From positions 3,224,001 to 3,288,000 of the forward strand of contig NC_065553.1 in the NCBI RefSeq assembly GCF_022605725.1: a stretch of DNA of 64,000 nucleotides, written 5' to 3'. Below, piece after piece: positions 23,201 through 34,052 of this stretch. The stretch is from Anthonomus grandis grandis. Lineage: Eukaryota; Arthropoda; Insecta; Coleoptera; Curculionidae. The position numbers and the translations under genes were made by a program. The notes under the pieces are model-generated. The model made no database searches. It was not told the DNA's origin and was given only the letters and a program-made list of their open reading frames with translations. The number at the start of each line of letters is the position of its first letter. The first letter of the stretch is position 1.

Positions 23201-26200
23201 AACAATGAAATAAAACTAAAAAAATTTATAAATGAAGTTGTATTATTGTGAAGCCCTAAATAGTATGATAATATGATTGATTGTTGTATATTGAAGGATA
23301 TTTCCAACCTTTGTGTTCTCAAGACGCATGCCAATTAGCCAAAAATTTAAAAAATATTCGTATTTGATTAAGAATGTTATTGCGCCTTTTAAAAATTTGA
23401 CTCCAATTTATTTCAACACCCTGTATACTATCATAACCAAATTTGGTACACTTATGTTTTAAGTGGTCCTGAACAATAATCCAATACCATTTTTCAAAAA
23501 TAAATATCGCTAATACTACTTCTCGATTTTTCGCACTTCAAACTTAAATACAGTAGGCCATGACCTGCTTTCTCTAAATGTCGAACTTGGCTCGTAAGTG
23601 CCATTTTTGACCATCTATCCAACAAAAAAAAAGTTTTTGAAAATTGGTCAAGAAACAAAAATTTTAGAGGGGTGGCTAACCTTTAAGTGGGACACACTGT
23701 ATATGATTGAGAGATTTTGAAAAATTCTCTGAATTTCTAACACCGATATTATTAAAAAATCCAAAATCTCCATCTCTATGTTCAGCTGCAGAAATACAAG
23801 TATGTAGAGAACTTCTTTTTATTTTAAAGCCTATTGAACAGGTATCCAAAGAAATTAGCGGAGAAAAATATTTAACATGCAGCAAAATTATCTCAATTGT
23901 AAACTGTTTACAAAATAATATTTTAAATTTAGACCTCCTAACTCCAGAGACTGAAAAGTTAAAACAAACGGTGCTAGCAGAGCTTTCGAAACGTTTTGGT
24001 GCTATTGAAGAAAACAGCATTTTAAGTCTATCCACCCTTTTAGATCCAAGGTTTAAGAAAATCCACTTTGGTAATCCAAATGCTTGTGCAAGAGCAATAA
24101 ATTTACTAGATAAATTATTAAAATATAATACCCAAAATAGCTTCCAACAAGGGGTGGATTCTCAAAAGCAGGTTACTGTCCCTGCCAATAATGAAAACTC
24201 TGATAGTATATGGTCTTATCACAAAAAATTGGTCACTTCCGAAAAAAGTTGTTTAGTAACTTATCAAAATGAAATGTCAGACCTTAAAGCATATTTAAAC
24301 CTTCCAACAATACCATTGAAAAATAATCCAATTAGCTTTTGGTTAAATCATAATTTGAGTCAATTAGCTAGTCTTGGAAAAAAAATATATATCCATTGTT
24401 GGGTCTTCGGTACCATCAGAAAGGGTTTTTTCCAAGCAGGAAATATTCTAACTCAGACTAGGAATAGGTTAAGTGGAGCACATTTATCTCAACTGCTCTT
24501 TCTTCATTCCTTAGATAGTTCCTACTGGTAAGACTCTAAATTAGATTAATGATTGACTTTGTTTGTGATTTGTTTTGCGTATTTTATTACTGTGTTAATC
24601 CCTTAACCTATTATTATCATAGTTTTTAGGAATATAACGTTTATTTTTGTTATGACTATATATTATATGTTTTTTGTATTTGTATTTTCTTTTTTTTTTG
24701 TTTGTTTTGGTTAATATACTTTATATAATTATACATGTATTTTTATTTTAAAAAAAGTGCACATAAAAAATTAGCAGAATCAAATATCGATTTTTAATGA
24801 GATCGATCTTTTGTTGCCGTTTTATTTCCGGATCGATCTTAATATGTACAATCTTGATTCGATTCAAAATATCGATTTATTTTGTTTTTCGGACATCCCT
24901 AACTTTGGTTCTGTTCATTAGTTGTGGTTAGACGGCCCTCCAAAAAGTAAGGAGGGCTCTTCCAAAAATTGCACTCGCTAAGCGTATTCTACGCAGCGGG
25001 CGCGGGTATAATAAAAACGGGGTGTCAGCATCAGTGCCCTCACTAGACGATCATTGAACACTATGCTCCCCTAGACAAGGAAGGCCTATCCAACTTTAAT
25101 AGAACTTATACCGGTATAGTTACGAAATTGTGCTGTTAGATATTGTAGATGGCGCCATCTGTTTTTGGGCGATTGCATCCTATAGGTACAAATGTGATTA
25201 CAAAATTACACCAATATGAGAAAAGACCATGGGACTCTACTAGAAACTGAAATTACAACAATAAAATTCGCCTCCGGAAAAGAAAACTGCAATGAGATTT
25301 TTTAAAGGATAATTTAGTCATGAAATTTATCAGATTCGACCTGATTTGCCTACAAAACTTACTTTACACACAAAAGAGCCTTTGCCAATGCTATTAAACT
25401 GGCCATGAAGGAGAGCAGTGATTAATCCAATAAAATATTTAAAAAAATTAAACGCCAGTTTGATAAACTCTATGTAAATATATAGAAAATATAATTTCCA
25501 TAGAACTAACAAAGTTGTTCCTGGTGCACACATCTTCCAAAAAAAAATCTAAAAATCTACTTTTACAAACATTTTAAGGCATAAATGGATAATAACAACA
25601 AGCCAATTGACTTTAAAATGTCTTTGATGAGACATGATCAAACATACAAAAGTCATTAAACCTATATGTAACGCAAAGGCTGGAATATGCTCAACAAGGA
25701 ATAATAAAAATTATTATTCTATAGGTTTGTCTAATGGCACTCCAGCCACCGGAAACTACTAGAGAGTCACCTGGTTACTCCAAGGCCACTCCCCAGCGTG
25801 CCGGTGCTTCAGAAATACTCCCAAAAGGCTTCATGGAAGAAGTCCATTTTGGAAGTAGAGTGAATGTTTAATAAGGAAGATTTTTTTAAAGGACATCCTT
25901 TCTCCACAAAATAATTTTGTTGTAAAAATTCAACACTTAAAGACAGAGACTCCAGTTTTTATAATAATAATAATAAGCCTTTATTTCCAACAGGCAACCT
26001 GCCCAATAACAGGAAACAGTTGCAAAACAATGAAAAATATAGTTTAAAAAAAAACACAAAACAAACCTAAAAGAATGAAAAGAAAAGAAAAAAAGTAAAG
26101 TCACAATTTCAAAAGTTAACAAGATATTTAACAAAATTAAATTAAATTAGCTGTAATATACCTACTAACTATAACTTAAACACATGGGTCTTAATCCCAT

Positions 26201-29200
26201 GAGTAATGATCCACCAAGATATCAACAATCACATGAACCGGAGAGAAATTTATATCGCACATGTGACAGATCCGATTTAATATAGCGCATATTGTATATA
26301 GTGGCGATTTCAACAGGATGTTAGTATGAGGCCTTGGCAGGAAGAATGTTAGGAGATATTTAGCATTAAGCCTAGGCACCATGAAACGTACACCAGAAAG
26401 AAGTACAGGACTATCAATTAATCCATTCAGTAACCCATACAGGAATTTTACAGAGAAAATCATTCTTCTGAGATGTAATGGATGTAGATTGAAGCGTTCC
26501 AATAGTTGCCGATGATCAAATTCTCTAACTGGATATATACCATTCTGCCTGAAGGCCAAAAATTTAGCAAATCTATGCTGAACAGATTCAAGGAGACCAA
26601 CATGATTCTGATAGAGATCATTTTACATATATACAACAGGCATTCTCTAATCATTGTCTATAACTGTCAGTTGGATTTTTATTACACAATATTCTTATTG
26701 CAGCTTTTTGCATTTTAAAAACTTGTACCCAGTCTGTTGAATTTCCCCAAAAGACAGGATCATAGGATAGCCTTGAACGAAAAAGACCCAAATATGCACT
26801 CTCCATCTGCAAACAGAACCATTCTGCAGATCTGGCCTAGTAGGTAGCGGATAGCAGCAAGTTCTTTTAAAAGCTGATTGATATGTTACTTCTAAGTTAG
26901 TCTGCCGGCAATCCAGATGCCAAGAAACCTCACCTGACATGTCCCAATTTTTTTTTAAAAAGGAAAAAGGGACATGCTCAGTTTTTTCTATGTTGAGACA
27001 TAAATTATCTGCAAACTATGTCATCATCAGTTGTTAAAGCCACAGAAGGGTGGTATCATCAGCCTACTGGATGACTTTTGAACCTTGACATGTGAGTTCA
27101 TTATTACAAAAAAAAGATAACTGCAGAGGACGCATAATAGACACTTGCACCATTTGGTGATGCTGATTGAGATCCTCTTGAAGTGTTCGATCATTTGAGA
27201 TCTGCTAGGCAAGTATACATCAAAAAGCCCTAAGACATTACCTTTTATACCATAGTAGCTTCCTTAGCAGGATATGGTATGACAGACAGTCAAAGGCCTA
27301 TAAGAATCCACAGAAAATTACAGATATGTAATCACCCTTCTCAAAGTGTACAACTATATGACTAACCACTACTGCAAGAGCATCACTGGTAGACCCATTT
27401 TCCCTAAACCCAAACTACAATGGAGACAGAAGGTTATATTTTTTTAAGAAAGTTTCAGATTCTACTACTGAAACATACATACATCAGCTTTGATAAAACT
27501 GGTATAAGTGGCGACAATGATGATTTCCAGGATGGGAAAAAGCCTGAGATAAATTATTTATATATACAATGGAATTGCTATACTTTCATTTAATTGTTTT
27601 AGAATTTTATTGCTAAGATTGTATAAATCCAATGCAGAACTGTTTAAATACATGATGATATCTAGAACGTTTATAAAAGTTATCTGCTGTAATATAAGAC
27701 TATGAAATTGATGTTTTTTTTATTAGATCCTTTAATAATATTCCATGTAGTTTTTGACCTATTTGTATTGTTTGTAATTTGATCAAAGTAATAAGAAAGT
27801 TTCGCTTCATGAATTTTATTTTTATATGGCTTTCAAGTTTATGGCATCAGTAAGGTTAATATTCTTATTCTGTTTATTGTAGGTTCATAGTAGATTAAGG
27901 CATTATTAGCCTGATTTTTAAACCACTTTTTAGGTCTTATTTTTATCAAGTACTGTTTTTAGTCTTTTTAAGAAAGCAATATTCAATAATTCAAAACAAA
28001 ATACTTAAGAAAGAAGTCTTCAAGGTTGGCTCAATATCTCAACTGTCCTTAAGAATTTCTTTCAATACAGATGTTTTGTCTGCAAGATAGATGTTTATAT
28101 TGAAATCTCCATAAATAAATACACTTTCGTTATGTTGATTCCATAATTTGGAAAGAAACGTATTAAGGGTATCAAAAAATACCAGTTATATCTGCATCCT
28201 GATTCTAAGAAGAAATTTCCTCACAAGAGGTTATATAATATTGGTATGAACTGAACAGAGAAACAATAAGCTAAATCTTCATAAACCAACTTCAAAATCA
28301 TCAAGTAAGACTTAGTGGTTTCATAAGATTTTCTACCTTTAAGTTTGCCTTTTAATCAGTTATATAATGGAAATGTTTTTTGAAATGCCATTTAAAATTT
28401 TTTAACTAAATCATTTCTGGACAAGAACAATGTTAATACTTACCGCCTCTATTTCATCTTCTTCTTCATCTATAGTAGAAACTGTAACAGAGCTGAACTT
28501 TCCCATATTTTTGGTATGTTTTGTTACCATAATTTTTTTTGGTTTTTCAACTGCCACCTACAATAAAAGAGTAAATACAGATATAATTTCATGTTCAATT
28601 GATAGTTGATTTCTTATCATATGAAAAAAGGCATAAAATAAAATTTTGTTAAAACGGGTCATAATTATTATAAAACTAAGTATAATGTCTCGAATAGCAT
28701 TACTACTTTGGTTACTCATTAACTTTTTTGGGCTGGTACAGCAACTATGAAAAGTCATGATTTGGCAACTGTTAAAGCATGGTGTGATTGTAACTATTTG
28801 TTTTTTAGTGTTTCAGAAAAAATATCTTAAATTTCATGTGTAGTTTGTGTGATGATTTATGTTTGGTCCACAACATATTAAAGTCACAAACTGTAATACA
28901 TTTTTAAAATTATTTATTGATGATAAATACATCGACTAGCTTTGTCTAGTGCACTAGATTGACTTCTGGCTGTTTTACAATTAGAGGGAAACAAGTGAAT
29001 AAGAATATTGCTAAAAATGTTTATTTTGCCTTCATTGATTTTAATCTAACTTATAGGGTTTCTCAGTCACCTCTTTCTTTATTAAGTTCAGAGGTTGTTT
29101 TATAGAAAACTCCAAAAGTTGATAAATCTGTGGGCTTAATTTAGGGATTCTTGTAGGTCTTATTTTATGAATTAAAAGATATTCATTTAACCTTCAATTT

Positions 29201-32200
29201 TCATTCTTGAAACTGTATGTTTTAAGTATAAGCATTGTTCTATGGTTCAGTCTGTTTTCCTAAATATAACCTTCATCTTTCAACATAAATTACCTACATT
29301 TAAATTTATAGTATTTATTATAAGCAAAAAAAATAAAAAATCTTCCCCAGTAACTATGAAAACTTGTAATATATAAAAGTTATCGACAAGAGCGGAAATA
29401 CTTCTCAGAGCATTTTCAGACTTGCTTGTATTTTGACATACATGCATGATATACTATCTGTCTTAATGTGAATTTAAAATATTGAATGTTTATTTAAAGT
29501 GCTAGTTCAAGTTTGACAAATATTATGGACATATTTTGGGTTTTAACCCATTCACGGACACGTCTACATATGCAGACAGACGTGCAGGGACACGCCTGCA
29601 TATAAAGACGCAATTTGATCGTCCCCAGAGGACAAGTCTTCAATTGCAGTCGTTATTAGCGTGTACTAAGGTTTAGAAAGATCTGTTGTGTCCCACTAAA
29701 TACTACAATAATACTGAGAATCGTCTCACGAAGCGTATAATATGCATATATGTAAACTGCGCATGTGTTGACAGTCAGCTTTTTTTTTGGCGCCAAGACT
29801 GCAAGTGCAGACAAAATCTACATAAGGTTAGACAATCAGACGTGGTTTGTGTCCCAATAAAGTGCACCTGTGTTCGGTAAGTTTTAGAGGCGAAAAATAA
29901 GTAGTAGGGGCTCATTTTTTTTTTTTGGAAATTGTATTTACATATGGTTTTGGCCAGTTTCAATCTGGAGTTGGTGGTGATCATAGAAAACTAACATTGA
30001 AAAGTAGTGCACACAATAAATAACTAGGGCACAGTATAATATTTTGTTTTTACACGTTTTTGCTTATGTAGCTGCAGCTGTGTAGCCCGAAAATTCGTTG
30101 TGTGGTAGTTAGGTTAGGTTCAAAATTTTTTTATGTGTATAGATTTTGGTAACCAAAACAGATAAAAAACATCTCATTGCATGAGCCCTTCCTCGCCAGA
30201 AAATCTAGGCAAGTACATACTGTGAATGGACATTCTGTATTATATTAGCTTCTTGTCTCGGCAGTACCAGTTAAATTGTATTTTTTTTTGCAGAAAAATG
30301 GACGAAAAAGGCTGTTGAAGTTTTATGATGAAGTCGAGACTGCTGAATCAGCATCGTCTAGTTCGGATGAGGCTAGTCAACAAAGTGATGAGGATCTTTA
30401 TCATAACTCTGAAAGTGGGGATGAAGACTATGTTCCATCAAATAATAGCTCTGATGAAACTCAAGAAATTACCGCTTCTGAGAACGAGGATATCAGTTCA
30501 GCATCGAATGACGCAGAACCTTCGTTACCATCGCCAAGCTAATCAGTCAGACGCCGATAAGGAATGGCACAGCGACGTTGAAGACATTCCGGATTTCAAC
30601 TTTGACAACGCAAATGCTGGGATCAAATTAAAATTTGATCATGTACCATCACCGCTGGAAGTTTTCAAAACTTTGTGGGATGATGAAGTGATGAATCTTT
30701 TGACATCATGCACTAATGAGTATGGGAAAAAAAATAAAACGACCAACAGACCCCATGCAAGGTATGCGCGAATGGCACCATTTCCGAACACCAATTTTGA
30801 AGAAATGTGTAAGTTTTTTGGATTGTCACTTCTTCAAGCCCAAGTCCGTTTTCCAACTCTGCGAAAAATATTCTCCTTTACTATCATCCCATATTTTCCA
30901 ACGTAATGACTGGAAGGAGGTATGAGCAATTACTACGGGCGTTCAACTGCACCAAGGAAAAAGGAAATGTCGATCGTCTGAATAAAGTTACTTCTCTGCT
31001 ACAAATTTTGATACGCCATTATCAAAAAGCCTTTTTCCCGGAAGAGGCATTAGCACTGGATGAGTCGCTTTTATTGCACCGAGGCAGATTGAGCTTTAGG
31101 CAATATATAAACAATAAACGTGCCAAATATGGAATTAAATTCTTTGAGTTATGCTCTCCAAATGGGTACAATTATAACATTGAAATATATAAAGGAAAAC
31201 AGGACGATGGAGAAGTTTCCAAGCTACAGGCATTGGTATTCAGACTAATGCAGCCATTTTTAGATAAAGGTCATCACTTGATAATGGACAATTATTATAA
31301 TAGCGTGGGGTTGTTCAAAATTCTCCTTCGTAGAAAAATTCACACGACAGGTACTTTGAGATCAAATCGAAAACAAAACCCAAAAGTAGTTATGACAAAA
31401 AAACTCAAAAGAGGCGACCATATTTGGAAAAGAAATGGTAAAGTGTATGTCAGCAAATGGAAGGACAAGCGCGATGTTTTGTGCATTACTACCCACCATG
31501 CATTTCACCCAACGATGAAGAGGTTTCGAATTCTTAAGGGAAAAAACTACAAAAGCCAAAAGAAATTCACAAATATAACATGAATATGTCAGGGGTAGAC
31601 AGATGTGATCAGTTTACTTCCTATTATAGCTGCCCCAGAAAATCAATCAGATGGTACAAAAGGTGATATTCCATCTGTTAGATGTTACAGTTATAAATAG
31701 TTTCTTGCTGTATCGAGATATCACAAAATCAAAAACAAATTTACTTCAATTTCGGGAGAGTATCATTAGGGGATTACTTGGGATTCCAAACAATTTGAGA
31801 GACGGAAGAGAACTGGTGAACCAAGGTGCAGCAAAAGCTGCAAAAGTTTCAGTCCCTGCGGCACACGTTACAGCTGAGGAGACAATTGTATCTGAAGTTC
31901 TACATGTCTTAGAAAAAATACCAGTCCCGCCCAACTCTAAACGCAAAAGTCATTGCCTGGGATGCCAGGAGTGTTCTAAGCATGACAAACGCGGGCAGAC
32001 ATCATGGAGATGTAAGGTTTGCGAAACACATCCCCCATTGTGTGTTGGGCAATGCTTTGAAAATGCTTTGGCAATGCTTTTTCATTCCAATAAATGAATT
32101 TCGGTTTTTGTAATTCAAATTCAAATAGTTTATTGTCCAACAGGAAAATTCCCAATTACTAGACAATCGAAATAATTAAAATTAAAACAGTACAAGTTAT

Positions 32201-34052
32201 AAGCACCTTAAATAAGTAGTACAAAAAAAATAATATAAGATCCAATATAGAGTGATAACAAAATTTAAAATTTAAAACAATAGCATAATTGTAAGAATAT
32301 AAGACACACTAACCAAATGATAACAATCACAGAAAAATAATCAGGCATCATTCAAATTAAGAGAGGAACACATCCTTTTTTTAAAAACATATTCAGTGCT
32401 GCTAAAGATGTCGACATCTATAGCACTCATCTGATTATACCATGTACAAGCACGGCACAGTGGAGCTTTGCTGGACAGATTTGTTAAGTTAAGAGAGGGA
32501 TAAAATATATGGTGCCTCCTTGTATTGGCAGGAGGAACAAATAGAGGTAGCCTCTCTAAGAGCTCAGAACAATCAATTTTATTATTGCAAAGTTTATATA
32601 AAAATATCTGACTAGAGAGAATAGTATTTTGCTTTAGTGACAAATAGTTGAATCTATTCAGCAGGTACTCCTGTTCCACACCTCTTACTGGATATACTCC
32701 ATCCAACTTAACAGAAAGTAACTTTAAGAATCTGCGCTGTACATACTCCAGTCTGTTAACATGAACATCATAGATGGGGAACCACAACATAGAGCCATAC
32801 ATTAATTTAGACTTTACTAATGAATTGTACAATACAGTCAAGCTGGATATATTCTTAAATTGAGAAGTGGACCTTACTATAAACCCGAGGGATTTTAAGG
32901 CTGAACTAGTGACCTGTGCTACATGCTGGTTGAATGTGACCTTCTTATCTACTTCAATGCCCAAATGCGTAATACCTATGTTATAAGCATATGAATTAAT
33001 ATTTTTGTAGTTTCTTACTTTTGTGAATAAAAACTTTTATTTTTATACATGATATATTATTTCGTAGTACCTATGCAACCTTTTAATAAATTTATTGTCT
33101 GCATAAGCAGTCTTGTCCCGCAAGTTGTTATCCAAAGGAACAGGTCTGCAATAGCAGTCTGGCTGTTTCTTTATGAAAAAAAAAAAACAAACAAAAAAAT
33201 TCTAACTGACAAATAACTTATGACCTTAAGACATGCCGATTCTAAAAAAAAAAAATGTCCCAGGGACCCCAAGAGATTTTGTTTTGTCCATGAATGGGTT
33301 AACCATCTATTGCTATTTATGTTATGTTGTTCATTGTATTGCAATAATCTATTTTTGACAATTAATTGTTATTTCTAGATAGTTTTTACCACAGCTTTGA
33401 ATTAAATTATTATGATACTATTCTAAATCAAGTTTCTACCAGACCAAATGACTAGTTAATTCTATTGTATTTAATAATTTTAACTTATAAAATAACATTT
33501 TGTGGTTTATTGCAATCATATTATATATGAATTTTTAATACTAATCCTTTTAGCAATATAAGGCTGTATAAAAAATGTCTCAATAATTTATAGTTTTTAT
33601 AACACACCTGGTTGTAAATATCTGTAATAGGTCCTTCATTTGTAGATGTGATGAGTGACCCTCTGACAATAAAGCTCACAGGGCTTTGGGGTTCATGCTT
33701 ATAATAAAGTAATAGTCCACATTTTTTGCATTTTAACCTAAACTGTTTCTCGATACCTTCAGGTCTCTTTAAATAAATGGTTTCATCTGTATCACATGTA
33801 ATCTTATGGGCATGGCTTGTGCCATCTAGTACTCTGGCACCATCTCTTTTCCTTAGGGGCAATTTTTCTATTGAACAATCTGAAATAAGTTGTTAATAAA
33901 AGGACTAGGAAAAAGTAATTAATTCTCTCACCAAGTATAAGGGTCATTTGTCCACAGAGGCAATAGTAAACATTTAGTGGCTTTTCATCTCCATATTCTT
34001 CTTGATCTTTGGTGTCTGAGCAAGCAATGCTCCTTGATACAACCTTTGGCAT
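14157..34052 (-). CDS. STEEP1: STEEP1 (STING ER exit protein 1 / CXorf56, UPF0428), complete, four exons
   Basis: Exons 34052-33932, 33879-33608, 28557-28444 and 14297-14157 splice with GT-AG borders (phase 1, 0, 0) into 215 residues (human about 222). It starts MPKVVSRSIACSDTKDQEEY and ends RGTLIDK. Recognised from its near-identity to animal STEEP1: the YYCLCGQM motif (CxC at 31-33), a CxxC at 91-94 (CKKCGLLLYY) that may bind metal with it, the MGKFSSVTVSTIDEEEDEIEA stretch, and a helical basic C-terminus (NNARIIEKQLERKGMNKRK). In vertebrates STEEP1 helps STING leave the ER by promoting membrane curvature; a spliceosome link is also reported. The insect role is inferred. Intron 3 is 14.1 kb and packed with transposons; intron 2 (5.0 kb) holds a piggyBac. 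Confidence 0.95.
14886..14990. repeat. Single terminal end of a CAGGGTG-type MITE
   Basis: TGTACAGGGTGACTAAATTT and the following 80 bp align with the left end of the MITE at 17849 (both continue to CGGTTTTCGC and a TGTRCTACTTT block). No matching right end is evident nearby, so it is a truncated or solo end. Confidence 0.4.
15560..17280 (+). pseudogene. Degenerate DUF7869-like transposon ORF (tentative)
   Basis: Scattered plus-strand peptides in shifting frames: GRSEHKNRPNALSTDQKQSV (about 15969-16020) and, 1.1 kb on, NCHCPGQNKNSPLMAFWLQL (about 17162-17220). Both resemble conserved parts of a large insect/cnidarian protein family that occurs in transposon-like copies, with 'RGKH.NRP..l' and 'SDNC.GQNKN' motifs. 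Nothing between is continuous. It lies in STEEP1 intron 3, antisense. The family name is from memory of motifs and needs a search. Confidence 0.35.
17849..18189. mobile_element. MITE with CAGGGTGTYCC termini, 341 bp
   Basis: Ends CAGGGTGTCCCA and TGGAACACCCTG, TA on each side (17847-17848, 18190-18191). The short TIR and TA target fit Tc1/mariner-type elements. No coding capacity. Nested in hAT-3; related to the solo end at 14886. Confidence 0.65.
18801..19113. mobile_element. MITE-like inverted-repeat element, about 310 bp
   Basis: TGGATAGATGAGATCTAAGA at 18808-18827 is repeated inverted at 19086-19105, with similarity extending outward over GCTTTT (18800-18807, 19106-19113). A-rich interior without coding content. 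Superfamily unknown; exact ends and duplication not resolved. Nested in hAT-3. Confidence 0.5.
19626..19838 (-). other. Short unassigned ORF in hAT-3
   Basis: A 70-codon minus-strand ORF with a basic stretch (KTSKPKKRKPANLVASSTEY) and a hydrophobic end (LHLLYPSSSFPC). It could be the C-terminal remnant of a gene carried by hAT-3. No motif I recognise, and the length alone is not significant in this AT-rich DNA. Confidence 0.2.
21639..23423 (+). mobile_element. Mariner-like element inside the palindromic MITE, 1785 bp
   Basis: Own TIRs start CAGGGTGTTGAAATAAATTG and run about 168 bp inward on each side (21639-21806, 23256-23423). TA duplications at 21637-21638 and 23424-23425. Carries a frameshifted transposase on the plus strand. 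Confidence 0.78.
21985..23030 (+). pseudogene. Mariner-like transposase (WPARSPDL type), frameshifted
   Basis: The N-terminal helix-turn-helix region (NKRVEVVRLVGDGVRTFREA) is followed by the catalytic motifs: D in LYTDEATF, D in LHIQFD (about 22690-22705), and the block WPARSPDLSPLDFF after a frameshift at about 22800-22830. The open frame ends early at 22860. The tail reads TLHDLCERIRQECNEISRVQ in another frame. The second-to-third D spacing appears close to 41-42, so a DD41D-like mariner; frameshifts make the count uncertain. Inactive copy. Confidence 0.75.
24910..25960. other. Intron sequence with a locally GC-rich patch, no gene found
   Basis: 24930-25180 is less AT-rich and carries a TATA-like box followed by GGGGTGTCAGCATCAGTGCC (about 25008-25045), which could be an old LTR promoter, but no second copy is seen. 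The rest shows nothing recognisable. Confidence 0.25.
25961..28250 (-). pseudogene. Degenerate Jockey/CR1-type LINE (LINE-B)
   Basis: Minus strand, broken in many places. Endonuclease pieces at about 28190-28030 (WNQHNESVFIYGDFNINIYL; GDFN box). RT pieces at 27440-27200 (GSTSDALAVVVSHIVVHFEK, then the KAFDC box). A YADD-type box (ADDTTLLW) near 27050. C-terminal blocks at 26940-26700 (GNSTDWVQVFKMQKAAIRIL) and 26559-26191 (HPLHLRRMIFSVKFLYGLLN). It ends in AATAAAGGC and an (ATT)n tail at 25976-25961. Note that the 26559-26191 part resembles CR1-type C-termini while the block before it is Jockey/R1-like, so two elements may be mixed. Confidence 0.65.
28444..28557 (-). CDS. STEEP1: STEEP1 exon 3
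   Basis: Acceptor ttttattgtag|GTGGCA, donor GAGGCG|gtaagt. Exactly 38 codons, including GKFSSVTVSTIDEEEDE. Confidence 0.95.
28558..29542. other. STEEP1 intron 2, left part, nothing recognisable
   Basis: AT-rich sequence from the exon 3 acceptor to the piggyBac element; no ORF or repeat that I can name. Confidence 0.3.
30276..32097 (+). pseudogene. piggyBac transposase (PGBD-type), frameshifted
   Basis: An acidic Ser-rich N-terminus (30300-30540) leads to the DDE_Tnp_1_7 domain. The metal-binding aspartates are visible in ALDESLLLHRG (about 31055), LIMDNYYNS (about 31280) and MSGVDRCDQ (about 31588). The C-terminal cysteine-rich domain is complete (CLGCQECSKHDKRG ... CKVCETHPPLC, 31957-32050). 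Frames change near 30535, 30880, 31560 and 31655, so at least four lesions. piggyBac transposases excise precisely at TTAA; this copy cannot. Confidence 0.9.
32113..33001 (-). mobile_element. 5'-truncated LINE 3' end (LINE-C) inside piggyBac
   Basis: Flanked by an 8-bp duplication TTTTTGTA (32105-32112, 33002-33009). The minus-strand ORF 32964-32341 (207 codons) encodes the region after the RT palm: KSLGFIVRSTSQFKNISSLT, NRLEYVQRRFLKLLSVKLDG and the Arg/Pro-rich end. CR1-like C-terminus, related to LINE-E and LINE-F here. Endonuclease and RT palm are lost. Confidence 0.8.
33608..33879 (-). CDS. STEEP1: STEEP1 exon 2
   Basis: Acceptor acttatttcag|ATTG completes the split Asp codon; donor CAACCAG|gtgtgt. 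Encodes the central domain with YLKRPEGIEKQFRLKCKKCG. Confidence 0.95.
33932..34052 (-). CDS. STEEP1: STEEP1 exon 1
   Basis: ATG at 34052 (MPKVVSRS, the conserved start). Ends CTTG|gtgaga after 40 codons plus one base. Confidence 0.95.

Larger units (their letters stand above)
21364..23699. mobile_element. Palindromic (foldback) MITE split at its centre by a mariner
   Basis: Arms 21364-21636 (273 bp) and 23426-23699 (274 bp) are near-perfect inverted repeats beginning CAGTGTGTCCCAC. TA lies on both outer sides (21362-21363, 23700-23701). The arms meet as GATAGTA|TA|TACTATC once the inner element and one TA are removed, that is, a palindrome with a TA axis. Either a hairpin MITE hit at its axis, or one element with about 440-bp TIRs. 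The TA target suggests a Tc1/mariner relative. Confidence 0.75.
20879..24531 (+). pseudogene. hAT-2 transposase, deleted and interrupted
   Basis: Left part: CDVWTETMSTTSFLGVTVHY (RNase H-like core), then an internal deletion directly before KHLPCFAHTVNLVATKI, then the STRWNSTFY motif. Right part from 23702: MIERF, SLSTLLDPRFKKIHF, and the hATC dimerisation block near 24390-24520 (NILTQTRNRLSGAHL) after a frameshift. Removing the insert restores STFY-MIERF across the junction, as in ZBED-like hAT transposases. The BED finger was not found. There is also a stop just after MIERF. Dead copy. Confidence 0.85.
20571..24901 (+). mobile_element. hAT transposon (hAT-2), interrupted by a nested MITE and mariner
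   Basis: TIRs TAGGGATGTACGA and, inverted, TAGGGATGTCCGA. Perfect 8-bp duplications ACTTTGGT at 20563-20570 and 24902-24909. Both ends carry many ATCGAT motifs (at least five in 20580-20720 and four in 24780-24880), typical subterminal sites for hAT transposases. The transposase reading frame runs on both sides of the insertion at 21364-23699 and joins in frame when one TA and the insert are removed. It begins 37 bp after hAT-3 ends, in STEEP1 intron 3. Confidence 0.9.
29547..33298 (+). mobile_element. piggyBac transposon with a LINE insertion
   Basis: TIRs CCCATTCACGGAC and, inverted, CCCATTCATGGAC, each directly against TTAA (29543-29546, 33299-33302), the invariant piggyBac target. Subterminal repeats around TGCAGACAGACGTGCAGGGA (29571) have weaker inverted counterparts near 33100-33170. 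It contains the broken transposase and a 5'-truncated LINE (32113-33001). It lies in STEEP1 intron 2, antisense. Confidence 0.92.

Noticed and set aside
25000..25180. Possible LTR
   Set aside because: TATA-like box and GC-rich patch only; no second copy, primer-binding site or retroelement ORF in the right place.
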